Assembly (NCBI GenBank): GCA_973895155.1 | Contig: OZ316899.1 | Span: 12,896,001-12,960,000 of the forward strand | Direction: 5' to 3' | From: Marsupella aquatica | Taxonomy: Eukaryota > Marchantiophyta | DNA length: 64,000 nt | In this document: positions 40,939 to 52,509 of the stretch, in pieces | Layout of the letters: every line of letters begins with the position of its first letter | Numbering within the stretch: position 1 is the first letter of the stretch | Made by a program: the position numbers and the translations under genes | Notes under the pieces: model-generated | The model's database searches: none | Told to the model about the DNA's origin: nothing | The model's input: only the letters and a program-made list of their open reading frames with translations

Positions 40939-41310
40939 TTAATAGTCTTCCTCCTTCCATGACACGGTCGAGGTAGGGTTACCAAATCGTAGCTCCTTCT
41001 TTCCCCAGTCTGTTATGACTCGAGCATCATAAAACCAGGGTCGTCCCAACAGTATTGAGTATGAGGAGGGTCGGACTGGTTGCATAACCAGGTAGTTCAG
41101 GAAGAACTCAGATCCTCCAATCCACATAGATATCTTAGTTAGCGTCCCCAAAGGCATAATCCGCGCGCCATTAGCCAACCAAATGGCCCGGGCTGTTGGT
41201 TGATATGAGGTGTATCCCAGTTTTACGGACATGTCTTCTGTCATGATGTTTACCCCGGACCCTCCATCCATTGGTACAAACCAAAATGGCACAGCCTAGT
41301 ATTTGAATGG
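40939..41310 (-). pseudogene. G1 aspartic protease
   Basis: FWFVPMDGGSGVNIM carries the active-site Asp in the D-G-G-S form common in Tat/Athila-type gypsy elements. SYSILLGRPWFYDARVITDW is the usual C-terminal block. It is of normal domain length and is not obviously broken inside the domain, although the upstream gag frame is shifted. It would process the Gag-Pol polyprotein. Confidence 0.85.
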
Positions 41311-41399
41311 GGATCTCAGGTGCCCCAAGCTGTTGGTAAATCATCATACAGCTAGCTAAGGTGCTTACCCGAGGGAGTTGTCTGCGCCTCTTCCCAACC

Positions 41400-42100
41400 A
41401 GCATATCCTTAAGCTGCTATCTATATTTTGGGTTATCCTGCATCAATTGTCCAACCGTAGCAATGGTGGCACAGTTTTGAACATCCTTCTTGATGTCATA
41501 CTGTTCTGCCGGTTGGGTTGCGGCCTCCTTTTTAAGTGGCTCTGCCTCCTTGACCTTGGGTTCCAGTTCTGCCTTGGTTTTCTCAGCTTCTTCAGCCGCC
41601 TTAGCATCCGCAATATCCTTTTTAATGGCCTTCTCCTGCTCCTGAGCTTTGTAAGCTTCTAATTGTTTCTTGACCAGTTCCTCCACTCGAGGGTAAAACA
41701 ACTTTGGATTATCCCGTTGGTAATCTTCCTTTTCTTCCGGCTCAACCGGGATAGGTTTATCCGCGATAGATCCCCCCTGCTTACGGTCTCTTTGAGTCCG
41801 TCCGTCCTCATACTTGTCCTTCTTTCAAGATGACGGAGTAGAGACACGGTAGCACTCGTTGTCTGCGTGCGCTCCCGTCTGTTTGACTGCTTCTATTAAG
41901 TCAATCCACTTTGTGGTGTCGTCTTGTTATTCCACCGTGACCATCTAGACTACCGCATCCGTGCTAGGGGTGGCGCAGGTAGGGCGGCACGGATGGCTCG
42001 GGCCTTTGCGGCTAATACCAACGGACAGTTTGCCATGGAATGTGCCTTGGTGCAACAAAATTGGCACAACGGAAGTGCTCTCCCATCTCCTTGCTTGCGT
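41400..42100 (-). pseudogene. G1 gag tail: CCHC knuckle and coiled-coil linker
   Basis: Just after the LINE duplication the minus strand encodes LCQFCCTKAHSMANC, a CX2CX4HX4C knuckle (about 42070-42028), and RAIRAALPAPPLAR. A Glu/Lys/Ala-rich coiled coil (YPRVEELVKKQLEAYKAQEQ, KAAEEAEKTKAELEPKVKEA) follows at 41700-41420 in other frames. This joins gag at 55781, where another knuckle ends HFAQECTEQ. Several frameshifts are present. Confidence 0.75.
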
Positions 42101-42116
42101 TGCTCCGTACATTCTT
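42101..42116 (+). repeat. Target-site duplication of the LINE (left copy)
   Basis: TGCTCCGTACATTCTT is identical to 55765-55780. Sixteen bases is typical for target-primed reverse transcription. Confidence 0.93.
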
Positions 42117-42607
42117 TTTTTAATTTTAATTATTTTATAATTTTGATTTTATTCCGCATGAACCCCATGGATGGGGGAACCAGCAGGCCAAACGGCAGCA
42201 GAAGCCACAAAGGGCAAAAGGGTAACAGGACAAATAAGAGTCCAAAAAAGTCAAGGACATCAGATCCCACAAGTGTTGAGAACTAGTAAGAATCAAGTGT
42301 TGACTTCACTGGCACTCAGATAGTTGCATCTAATGAACTCAAGGGCAAAGCAGAATCAAAATAGTGCCAATGCAAGGAGATGGATGTCTTGTCAGAAGTA
42401 TGGTCCTAAAGGCTTTTCAGCCAACCAAGCCTACAAGGGTTAAAAAAGGGGGGGTAGTCAAGCAGGTTAGAATGCCGTAATAAGATCTAGGGCAGGCATA
42501 AGAGCAAAAATTACTAATCCTAAAGATATAAATTAGGCCTATGATCAAGGACACAAGGGCAGCTAAGTAAACTAGTAACTAAGAGCTTCTGTGGCCTAAA
42601 AAAAAGA
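42117..42607 (-). other. LINE 3' UTR and A-rich tail
   Basis: It is non-coding from the ORF2 stop to the A-rich end. No typical polyadenylation hexamer is essential for LINE tails, but AATAAAATC occurs close to the end on minus. Confidence 0.75.
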
Positions 42608-43173
42608 TCAAAGCGCCGGGTGTCCTCCTGCAGCACCGCCATCCAGGATGGATTCAATCCTCCTAACCCCACTGCTGAGAATGTTGATGCATTCTGTCTC
42701 TATCAGTCCTTTAGCACCTGAGAGGCGTCGATGTTTGCGGCTTAAAAGAGAGGTAGACAGCACCAAAGTGGATGTGATAACCGCATTCAAGTGGTCTAGA
42801 ATCTCAGAGATCACCAGCAATTGATCAAAGATTCTATGTCGAGTTTTGTCAAAATTTTGAGCATTATGGGCTAGCCAAATGCACCACAAAATCTGGTAGA
42901 CCGTGTTATTTCCAAAGAGAGTGAATAGGCAGTTTCCCTGCAGCGGAAAAAATCAGAGTGAATAAACTTGGTGTTCCATCGCAGAGTGCACCCTCCATCC
43001 ACCCGTGGACCTCCAGCCAACAGCAACAAGCATGACGGCATGAAAAGAAAATGTGAGGAATAGTTTCAATCATCCCAACACATAAGCCACAACAGCCATC
43101 CGACTTGCCAATCCGTAGAGCACGGGAGCCAGAGAACAAGCCTTGCGCAATAATCCGCCACAGAAAGACCTTA
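42608..43173 (-). pseudogene. LINE ORF2 C-terminus (zinc-binding and 3' domain)
   Basis: RAKVFLWRIIAQGLFSGSRA and CCGLCVGMIETIPHIFFSCR (C--C...H---C) form the zf-RVT module found after RT in plant LINEs. WCIWLAHNAQNFDKTRHRIF follows. The frame stops at 42608. A frame change lies near 42900. Across the solo LTR at 43179 the codons join as DLST-RAKVFLWR when the 5-bp duplication is counted once. Confidence 0.88.
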
Positions 43174-43178
43174 GCACG
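43174..43178 (+). repeat. Target-site duplication GCACG (left) of solo LTR 43179-46805
   Basis: The right copy at 46806-46810 is GCATG, one C-to-T change at a CpG. Removing the insert restores the LINE reading frame. Confidence 0.8.
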
Positions 43179-46100
43179 TGTGATAACATGGTTAAGAAGA
43201 AAGGAATAAAGAAAGTGGAAAAATTAATTAATTTTTGCCTTTGAAGCGGGAAAGAAGAACCTTAAATGCTAAGAAAACCATTATTGAAAGTCTAACAACC
43301 ATTCAAGAGATTAAGAGAAGGAAAAGAGGCTCAACCGGAAGAAAGTATTTCTTGGTAAAAAGAAGGAAACCGGATCACGAACCGGAAGCCGTAAAATCGT
43401 CTCCAAACGCTATCAAGAACATCTGACACCAGGTTCTTGAAGCCGAGGCTACGCTCTTCGTCCTGGGGAAAACCCATAAGCATTGGACTCCTGACAGTGA
43501 GCCGGAATCCCTCTTAAGGCCGAACCGGTTCTTCTCTTCTCACACCTCTCAAAGCTGAACATAGTAAGTTTTGAGCTCCCGAGTGAATAGGCTTGTCGAA
43601 GCAGTAGAGAAAGGAGGCTCTTCCCTTCCGGTTGAGGATCTTGGATCCGGATTATAGGACCATTCTAGTTTCTGTGAGAGGAAGGTATAAGAGAGCCTTG
43701 ACCGACTCGTGTGAGGTGGCAGCCTACTCCTACGCTTGGAGGGAAGGCTAGGGATGTGGAGATTGGCGCTAAGGCCCCCTGTTTTGATAGTTGTCTACTT
43801 CCGGGGCTTGAGCCGGTTTCTGAACCGGAACTGAACTGGTGGCAAACCGGTTTCTGATATATCTCGCTTGCTGGACGTTCGTTTTCGTTGAAAGTGTGCT
43901 GAGATGGGGAAGGTTGGCTGATGTACGCGACGGAGTAATTATAGAGGCTATATTCACTTCTAGCTCCTACCTTCTACCTTCACCGGTTCAAATCTGTTTG
44001 CTACTCCAACTACCAGGCAGTATGAAGAGTGCCAAGAGCAGTCCTTCTTCCAAGACTCAGAGTGGGACTCCAGTAAAGCCTGAAGTACGACGTTCAAAGA
44101 GGAAAGAGGCTCAGATCACCATGAAGCCCTTGAGACCCCTCATTCCTACTGATGCAGCTGAGAAGGAACAACTCCAAAAAGATCTTACACTAATGGGCTG
44201 TGCCTCCTTGATGGATCTTACTTGGGGATTTCTGAGTGAAGACATGGTAAGGGAAGTGCTGGCAGGAGTTCCTCCCACAGAATTTCAGAAGACTGCACGA
44301 GCTCGACCAGAAGCTTGGACCAAGGCATTCGTTGGAGAAGCTTTTCAGCTACCAGTGAAAGGGAGTGGCTTCTGCCCCAGAGGAGAGAATCTCACAGTGG
44401 AATACTTTGGTGGCAAGATGGATGCCAAAGAAGAATGGACCATCAACCAGTGTACTCACAAGGACCTCAGGAACGTGATGGCATTCCTAGTCCCCCTCAT
44501 CTATCCAGAGAAACCAAGGAGGGTGATTCTTAAAGTAGGAAGTACTATCATTGCTTCCTTCTTCAAAACCATAGAGATATCATGGGCTACTATCTTCTCA
44601 AGTGTTCTAGAGAAGCAGGTCTCCGCCCTGTCCAACAGAGCCCCCATTGCTTTCTCCTGTTACTTGGTACATCTATACTCTCATGACCAAACCTTATTCA
44701 AACATGAGAAGAGTGCATTTGGCACCAAGAGCAGCTATGTGAAATATGGAGTCTTGGATCCAGAAATTCAGAGTTTACCAGAGTCTGAAGATGACCCAGA
44801 GCCAGAAGAGATCGACTTTGTAGGGCCAACCAGGAAGCGGAAGCTCGACAAAACTGAACCGGCTTCTGATCCGGCTTTTGAACCGGTTTCTGACCCGGTT
44901 TCCTACTCGATGAGTGGCGCTACTACCTCTTCAGCCGGTCTTTCACACTCTACCTTACACCATTTTTCTTGTTTATTCAAGGATCTTTTGGCCATCAAGA
45001 CCGAGATGGGAATCATGGAACCAGTGCTCTCAAGACTCTCCCAAGTGACTGGTGTGGCTCCTGCTGACCTTGTGAAGAAAGTGGAGGACCTGATGAAAGG
45101 AGATGAGAACAAGGTCAAGATTGAGCAGCTAGAGAAATCATTAGAGGAAGAGAAGAAGAAGAACTATCATCTTGAACAGTTGCTGCACAAGGCAAAGGAG
45201 AAGACCACAACGGAGCAACTACTCTTCGATAACATTTCCAGAGCTATGGATCACCTGGAACCCTTAGTAGAAACCAAAGGAGAGGACCTGGTACAGACCC
45301 AACTATTCAGGCAGTACTTCATTGATGTTCCCAATCCCCTTCTCATGCCCTTAGTCATCCAGATTGCACATGACTATGGTGACAAGGTGGAAGAATGCCT
45401 CTTTGCCCTCAATCTTATCCTTGCTGAACTGAAGAAATTCTATGACCTTTCTGATGAGGAGCAGACTCAATTTGCAGAGAAAGTCACTGTTCCATCTCCA
45501 CAGGTGACACCAGCAGAAGGATGGGCTGACTCTCCTGACCCTGATATCACTTCTACCACAGTTACACCCAATTTTCCACCCATTCCGACCTCACCATTTA
45601 CTACTACCTTTGGAGGTGTCACTTTCATGCCAAACCCTCTCAACTCCATTGATCTAGTAGTAGACTCCACATCGGTGAAGCCTGACACTTCAATTCCCGA
45701 AGAGTAAAAAGTTATTCCATCCGGAAGTTGAACCGGCTTCCCATCCGGTTTCCCACCCGGTTTTTGATCCGGTTTCGTGTTTGAAGCCCTATAAAACTTA
45801 GTATAGGAAGAATTAGACTTTGAATTTTTGCTGAGAGCTTTATCTCATAGTCTAGTTTCAGACCTTAGCATTACTTTTTACTTTTACACTCAAGTTAGGA
45901 ATTGAAGGGGCATACCTCTTCAACTTTTGTTTAGAGGAGACTTGTCCCTAAGTATAAGAGGGAAAGTTTCCACCATTTTACTCAGACTTACATTTCACTT
46001 TTGAAAGTCTCCTTCTTGAAGAGAAGTAATAGATTCATAATTTTGGTGATCTATGCTTTGTGTTTGGACATTAGTGTGTGACCATTCTTGCTAGAAAATC

Positions 46101-46805
46101 TATGGAAAGTGACTAGCAATATCATAGTTAACCTTTAGGCTGACTGGAAATGCATGCCTGAGATCATGCAAAGGTCTAAAGATTCATGTTGACTATGGAA
46201 TACTTATGGCTTATTAAGTATTAGTGGAAGAAGCACCATACGAGAACTCACAAATTGCATAGTCCAAAAAGAGCAATCTGAAGGATTGAATAAAAGAATA
46301 AGTTAGTTCGGAGTGATGAGTACCACCTTTGCCTTGACATAGGTCAGAAAGTTAATACGGGCTATCTTATATACATCTTTTACAAATTCTTAGATGGTTG
46401 GCTTTAAGGATTAGCTTTAGGCATCAGCCTAATTTAGTCAGACTCTCTGTTGACTCTTAATCATGCCTAACTTAGTCATAGATTGCTAAGTGGCGAGAGG
46501 AGATGAGGCATTTAAGGCTCGCCTAATCCTCTCTTTACGCCTCCGGCTTTTGGTTGTTTTATTATAGTTTTAGAATTAATTATTGCACTGTTGATGATGC
46601 AAACATCACAATACCTGAGGATGTATTAAAAACTCCTTCCACCTGACCTAAGCATGTCGGTAAAGGCTTAAAATCTGAGATAGGTTAGCTTAACTATCTC
46701 AAAGTATATTAATACAATCTTTTAGGTTTCACAAGCTCTTAACGGGAACGAATTCTGGTTGTTTAAGAGGAAAGTAGTTCATATTTCCTTAAACCCTACT
46801 CTACA
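43179..46805 (+). mobile_element. Solo LTR (3,627 bp) with an intact LTR-encoded ORF, nested in the LINE
   Basis: It starts TGTGATAACATGG, ends CCTACTCTACA and has near-identical 5-bp flanks. It contains no primer site or pol, so it is read as a solo LTR. A TATA-like GGTATAAGAG lies near 43685, upstream of the ATG at 44022. CCGG-centred short repeats occur before, inside and after the ORF. Non-coding parts are 43179-44021 and 45708-46805, where I see no further gene. Confidence 0.78.
44022..45707 (+). CDS. LTR-encoded gag-like/coiled-coil protein, intact (561 aa)
   Basis: The frame runs from ATG 44022 (MKSAKSSPSSKTQSGTPVKP) to a stop at 45705-45707 without a break. A basic Ser-rich leader is followed by a globular domain (about residues 40-260). 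It contains WAFSEDMV-like helices, AFVGEAFQLPVKGSGFCPRG, NQCTHKDLRNVMAFLVPLIY and FKTIEISWATIFSSVLEKQV, the same block order as in the other LTR proteins (F-LP ... CT---L--V...). RKRKLDKTEPAS looks like a nuclear signal. A CCGG-coded repeat (PASDPAFEPVSDPVS), a coiled coil (VKIEQLEKSLEEEKKKNYHL) and an acidic Pro/Thr tail follow. No catalytic motif is seen. Confidence 0.72.
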   Translation: MKSAKSSPSSKTQSGTPVKPEVRRSKRKEAQITMKPLRPLIPTDAAEKEQLQKDLTLMGCASLMDLTWGFLSEDMVREVLAGVPPTEFQKTARARPEAWTKAFVGEAFQLPVKGSGFCPRGENLTVEYFGGKMDAKEEWTINQCTHKDLRNVMAFLVPLIYPEKPRRVILKVGSTIIASFFKTIEISWATIFSSVLEKQVSALSNRAPIAFSCYLVHLYSHDQTLFKHEKSAFGTKSSYVKYGVLDPEIQSLPESEDDPEPEEIDFVGPTRKRKLDKTEPASDPAFEPVSDPVSYSMSGATTSSAGLSHSTLHHFSCLFKDLLAIKTEMGIMEPVLSRLSQVTGVAPADLVKKVEDLMKGDENKVKIEQLEKSLEEEKKKNYHLEQLLHKAKEKTTTEQLLFDNISRAMDHLEPLVETKGEDLVQTQLFRQYFIDVPNPLLMPLVIQIAHDYGDKVEECLFALNLILAELKKFYDLSDEEQTQFAEKVTVPSPQVTPAEGWADSPDPDITSTTVTPNFPPIPTSPFTTTFGGVTFMPNPLNSIDLVVDSTSVKPDTSIPEE

Positions 46806-46810
46806 GCATG

Positions 46811-48788
46811 GGTAGAGAGGTCAGCAGTCCACACAGTGTTCCACACTCTATTCCAATCCTCCTCCGGTAAAGTTTCTCCCTAGATCCGGTTCAGCCGGGC
46901 GGAGTCAGTGCCTTTTGGGCAAAGCAACTCATAAGCATGTGCATTCGTTAAGTCAAAACGATTCATTCTCTCCTCCCGTATATTCAATCTAGCCGCTTGC
47001 CAACCAAGTAAGCAAGATATTTTCCAAAATATGCCGACCAAGAATGAAACCGGTCTGTTGCGGACTTATCATACGGGGCAGCATCACCATCAGTCGTCGA
47101 GCAAGCAGCTTAGCCAAAATCTTGTAAGTAATGGTAAGCATCGTCAGCAGCCTCCAGTCGCTCAGATGCCGCTTGTCAGTCTTTTTGGAGATAAAGCGGA
47201 TCACTCCATCCTTGATGCCATAAGAAATATGACCAATCCTCCAAAAGGCACAGATCATATCATAGAAATCAGCTTTCACAAAATCCCAAGAGGCCCTCAA
47301 GACCTCGGCGGTCATACCATCCACTCCAGGCGCCTTGTCATTGGGTAGCATGAGCAGAGTATCATGTACCTCTTGTATGGTAGGTAACATATCTAGATTT
47401 CTGTTCTCAGTGGCAGACGGGGAGAAATGAGTGTGTTTGCAAAGCCTCCGATGAGCAGATCTCATCTCCAGAACCTCCACAGCACTTCGTTCAGGTGGAG
47501 AGTACAATGATTCACAGAATGTCTGAACCTCCTTGATAATCATATTTTCATCTCTAATTTCTTTGCCATCCTCTCCAATTAGGCATTCCATCGTTTCTCT
47601 CACTCGCTTCGCCTTGACCAATGAGAAATAGAACTTAGAAGGTTCTTCCCCCTGGCCAAGCTAGTTGATTCGGGAAAGACGCCGGTAGTAGTGTGCATCT
47701 TCAAGCTCCAGCTTGCGAACGCAATTATCTATGAAGGAAAAATCCTGGACAGCTCCCAGAGAGTACTCATCCATGATAGCAATTTTAAGGAGGCAAAGTT
47801 TGTTCTTCAGGAGTGCCAATTCTTCCTCGCGAGGCACAGGCAGAGATTGAAGCTCCATGTAGCATTTCCAAAATCTTTGAAAGGCCCCAGCAAAACATAG
47901 ATGCGGGTCCGCCAAAATAGCTCCTTCCCCCTTCCATGCAGCTGCCAATAATTCCAAGTTTCCAAACTTCCAAAGTACCAAGGGGTTTGCCTTAAAGTAG
48001 GTCGCTCTTCTCCTGTTGGAGTCAATCATAGGTGAGGGATTAAGACAAAAGGTAATCAGTACAAGATCGTGATCAAAAAGCGCTGATGTTCCATCATGTT
48101 TAAGCTCGACAATCTCAGAGGTCCAGCGGCCAGCCTTGCTGAAGTAGAAGCGGTCAAGTCTTGATTGTGACAGTTTACCATTGCGGACTCTGCGCCAAGT
48201 AAAGGAAGCACCAGTAGCCTGGCCTAGGATAAAGATAGCGTCTAGCAGGTCAAACTTAGTTTTGAGAAAGCGCCAAAATTCCAACTCACGGCCGCAAATG
48301 AGAGGGGATACTCCAATAGAATCTTCACTTCTCTCAGTCATATTGAAATCACCACAAATTATCCAGCGGTCCTAAGGCAGGACATTCAACAAGTTGTTCC
48401 ATAACAACAATCTTTCTCTAGTCGAATTGGGTGCCTAAAGGCTAACCAGCCCAAAATTCCCCTCAGCATGCTCCATCTGAATCCAGACCGCTCTTCCTCC
48501 GTCAAGAACGCCAGATGTTGTAACCTTGAAAGAGGGGTGAATGAGAATAGCCATCTCGCCATGGCCATCTTCAGGGGGAGAACAAAAGTGTTGGAAGGAG
48601 GGCAGAATAGTGCGTAGAGCATTATCCAATCTGAATCCATCAGCCTTGATCTCCTGTAAAGCCAAAGCATCAAGAGGTGGGCGCAAAGAGGAAGCCCACT
48701 TAAGAACAGCGTGCTTACAATCCGGATTACATAGTCCGCAAACATTCCATGAGGCAAAATGGAAAATTCTCATGCTCCGTGATATCAC
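46811..48788 (-). pseudogene. LINE ORF2: endonuclease and reverse transcriptase (deleted, with stops)
   Basis: It begins RIFHFASWNVCGLCNPDC near 48770. The apurinic-type endonuclease has N (SWNVCGL), E (ALQEIKA), D/N (ICGDFNM), S-R-D (SRLDRFYF) and a C-terminal FDHDLV in place of SDH. RT follows with LPNDKAPGVDGMTAEVL, RPISL-type SDWRLLTMLTITYKILAKLL and RMISPQQTGFILGRHILENI. At about 46990 it jumps to sequence near the end of ORF2 (ARLNIREERMNRFDLTNAHA), so the FADD-type catalytic part is missing. Four or more in-frame stops lie in one otherwise constant frame. It is inactive. Confidence 0.9.
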
Positions 48789-48811
48789 TTCTCAGAGGGA
48801 GCAAAACCAGA

Positions 48812-51077
48812 TTAGTTACACAGGGTAAGCGGTGACTTAGCAGGTTCCAGCATCGGCAGGGTTGGACTCAGAAGAGGGTTACTTGTTATCCCAGCACGAG
48901 GGTCGGCCGAAATTGCCAAAGTATCATTGATTTCATCGAGAGTCATAGTCAAATGCATCCTAAGTTCACGTGACAAACGCCTCTCCGGTGTCACCCATCC
49001 AGCCGCATCCTGCAATTTAGAATCCAGAGCAAATTGTAAGGATCTTTGCTTCCTGGCCTTTTTCTTACCCTTGTCCTTCTTTTTATCTTTGGGAGGGGAG
49101 CGCCTTGCCAGCTTCCGAGCTTGTTCTTTCTTGATGGCAAAGCGAGAGATGATGCCTTCATATTCCGATAGGTCCATGTCGGAGGGAATGTCAGAGGCCA
49201 AAATGTCATCCTCAACAGCAATAAGTTCCTCAGATTCAACTTTGACAATCATCAGCAGCAACTGAGGGACAAGAATGGTTGCGGCAGAATTCGCATTCAA
49301 GGCAGGGAGAGAGTCCAAGAATTGGGGTCTTGGTTGAATTATAGAGTCAGATTGGACCTCCTGAAGATCTTGTATGATCTTGGGGAAGTCAACGTTGTAA
49401 AAAAGTAATAGCGAAGAAGGGTCGTACCGGGCAGCACCAGTGGAGGCCTCCTCAATTTTGCGACTTGTAACGACGGGATAAGGGTCAACATCAGGATTCC
49501 TGGAGCTTCCAAAAAGTAGACTTTCAGTGATTGCAGGTTTGTCAGGCAGGGCATCATTGGTAGCCCCATGTAACACAATGGTGATGGATAGTGAGTTCTC
49601 ATCAGGAGGTATCAAAGCCGGGTCCAATGAGGGAATCACGTTCACTGGCGAGGGGACATTCAGAGGGGGGGGGGGGGGCAGTCTCCATAGCAGGAGCAGG
49701 ATTGGCAGCACCTTGACTTTTGGTAAGTTCAGGTTCTTCCTCCTCGTGTGCGCGACAGTCTCTCGCTAAGTGGCCTTTCTTGCTGCAACGAAAGCAATGG
49801 AAAGGAATATTTTTAAAGACCACCGGCTGCCAGATAGAAAGTCCAGTCTTAATCAGCACTTCAACACTCAGTGGCAATTCCCATTGGGTGTCCCACAGAA
49901 TGCAAGCACGATCGTGGGCATAGGAGCTTAATTCATCACCTTGAATGTAATGCAAAATGTTGCCCAGGGAGGCCGCAAGTTTCCTACGGCACAGCTCCAA
50001 AATGAGAGCACGGAAGGGGATTTTGATCCAAACATGGAGAAGCGTGTATGATTCACTTTTGATATCGAAGGAAGGGTCCCAAGGAAAAGTAAATACAAAT
50101 TTACGATCCAGAAACCAAGGAGCCTTAGCCAGTGCTAAGTCACGGTGGGCAGGATCCTTGAACACAACCATGTAAAAGTTCTTTCCCACAAACTTTACCT
50201 GGGACATCAGCCATTTTAAGTCAACCACAAAAGTCTTGTTCACCCAAAATTTGAACGTCGGGAGCAAAGGGGGTCAATCAGTGAAGCAGCACATCATTGT
50301 GCAATTGAATAGTTCCTTCACAATCTCAGCGGCCTCCTCCAAGGACCATTCAATTGTGGTATGCAGCTTAGAAGGCCAGTCCTGAACAGACAGGTCAGCA
50401 ATGCGTCTCAAAATGGGAATGCAGGCTTCCGCCTCATCAGCACGATGATCAGCAAAGGGGTGATCAATCAAGGGTGGAGCACCACAAGCACCAGACCCCA
50501 GGCCAGACCCAAGCGCCGCTCTGGGAAGATGAGAAGGTCTCTCAGCCGCAATTGAGTCGTTGTTAGTTGCATCAGCATCCATTCTGTCCCCAATGTCCTC
50601 CCAAAAGTGATTATCATATGGTACCTTCAATCTGTCCTCCAGCACATCCATTGGTAAAGGCTCCAGTCGAGGGGGGTCCCAGTGCGAGAACCCATCCGTC
50701 TCAGGACCAGAAGCCCATAATCCAAACCAACTTTGTTTATTGCTGACCGGATTCCAGTTCCCAGGATTGATGTAAGGTCCAGTATTCAAGGGGCCGCCAG
50801 GGCCAGAACGGACATCTTGATTTGAAAAATTCCTGCCTGAATTGTCTCCACAAGCAAGCGGCCCTGCCATAGCCAATGGTGCAAGCGACGGTGGAGCAGG
50901 AGAAGCAACCCAATGGCCTGCCCCTCCCTCAACATCTTTTGTTCTTGGATCTCCATGCAGAGTCGCCACGTCACAAAAAGCTTGGCCATCCCTCAAGAAC
51001 ACAGGGCCAAAAAGGAGTGCACCTCCACTAGAAGAGGGGGCGCCAAAGCCCCAAGATCCCCGACGATTAGAATTCAT
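48812..51077 (-). pseudogene. LINE ORF1 with DUF4283-like RNA-binding domain and CCHC knuckle
   Basis: I start at ATG 51077 (MNSNRRGSWGFGAPSSSGGA). A low-complexity N-terminus is followed by a stop (about 50270) in the same frame. A DUF4283-like domain comes next (FVGKNFYMVVFKDPAHRDLA, WFLDRKFVFTFPWDPSF, VWIKIPFRALILELCRRKLA), then the knuckle CFRCSKKGHLARDC (about 49785-49740). A frameshift follows at a run of twelve or more C residues on minus (49667-49679). The rest continues to 48812 with a basic KKDKKKDKGKKKARKQRSLQ stretch. ORF1 would coat LINE RNA. Apart from the stop and the homopolymer slip it is largely preserved. Confidence 0.85.
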
Positions 51078-51629
51078 CCCAGTTGTACACAAGGGAGTGA
51101 TAAAGTCTTCCCAAAAGGGTTTGCAAAGCGTAAGTAAAGACGAAAAGGAAAAGAGTATCAAATGCAATGACCCACAAAAGGGCGGAGATTCACTCACCGC
51201 ATAAGGGGACACAATTGGAAAGGTGGTCACAACTGATACCCAATCTAGAAGAAACACAACGTGGAGTAATAGTCATCTCAGGGTAGCAGGAACAATCCCG
51301 GGAATAGACTAGTAACCAGTAATAGCGTGGGGGTTCCGAATCCAAAGCTTAGTTCCCAGATCTCCAAAGCAAGATAACGCATGCAACTTGCCGGAGAAAG
51401 TTTCAATCCTCCAAGGGGTAAACAACCAGGGCAGTAGAGCCCACAACGCCACCACAGCCCCAAGGGAGCCCCACCTGAAGTGCCGATTAATACACAGTCT
51501 AAAACGTTTAACACCCGGATTCCAATGAGACAGGTGCTGCTTAGCCCTAAAACACTTAACGCAGATGAGAAACATCATTTAGATGCAGGGAAACAAGCTG
51601 ATCGATTTAGCACTCGTAGTTAATCGCAT
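51078..51629 (-). other. LINE 5' leader next to the solo LTR
   Basis: This is non-coding sequence between ORF1 and the solo LTR duplication CGCAT (51625-51629). It continues at 55606-55764 on the other side of the solo LTR. No gene is seen. Confidence 0.6.
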
Positions 51630-52509
51630 TGTCACGTCGTTAGCCTAGGCCTTAACCCGGGCTTTGGCTTAGACAGGCACATCCTTCGTAAATATGAGGG
51701 TTCAGGTAGGGAGGGACGCACATAATGCTCCTAACTCACGTAAACTAGCGCTAAGTGCGCTTACTGTTATGTACAGACACCTCCTAGGTATAGTTTGTGT
51801 TCCGCCGCCGGAACGTACCTTAGTCAACATGGGGTTGACCCCGGCTCACGGACTTCTAAGCCTTCGTGTTACCGCCTTCAATCTGGATCCATTAGTACAA
51901 GGGCTCAACCCGGGCTCGCAACCCCGTACCCGTATCCGGCACCCCGTGCACGGTTGGCATAGCATTTTTGGCCCGGTGTTGATACTTGCACACGAGACTC
52001 ATACATGCATTCATACATAACAGAAATCTCAATTTACACAAAGGAATTAAGGAGAAAGGATTTCATTCATTTATGATCATACACTTTACGATTGGTTCAC
52101 CCGACACCTCGTGAACAAATGGGCCCAAGGCCAAGGAGTATACACTACAACGGAGCTCGGCTCCGCACTCGCCCAACAAGCTTAGTCGTATACCCTCCCC
52201 TTGGCACTCCGGTACTTCACCAAGTTCGGGACTCCCCGCGCGTACTGCAAATGGCCAACCTCTGAGTCTAAAATCCCCCTCCCCTAACCTCTACTGGGGG
52301 CCGCTAAATACTAAGGGCTGAGGACTGGCCTGGGCTCGTGCCCGAATCTACGCTAACTTATATCCTTGCTAAGCTTTGCCTGCTTGTCCTATTAGTCTAA
52401 CCTATTCTACACAGGCTGGCTAATGTATCAGCGCCGCTATCTTCTGGCCGACACTTGTCCTACCAGCCTGTTTTAGCTACTCCTAATCTATTCTAAGCCT
52501 AACCCTCCG

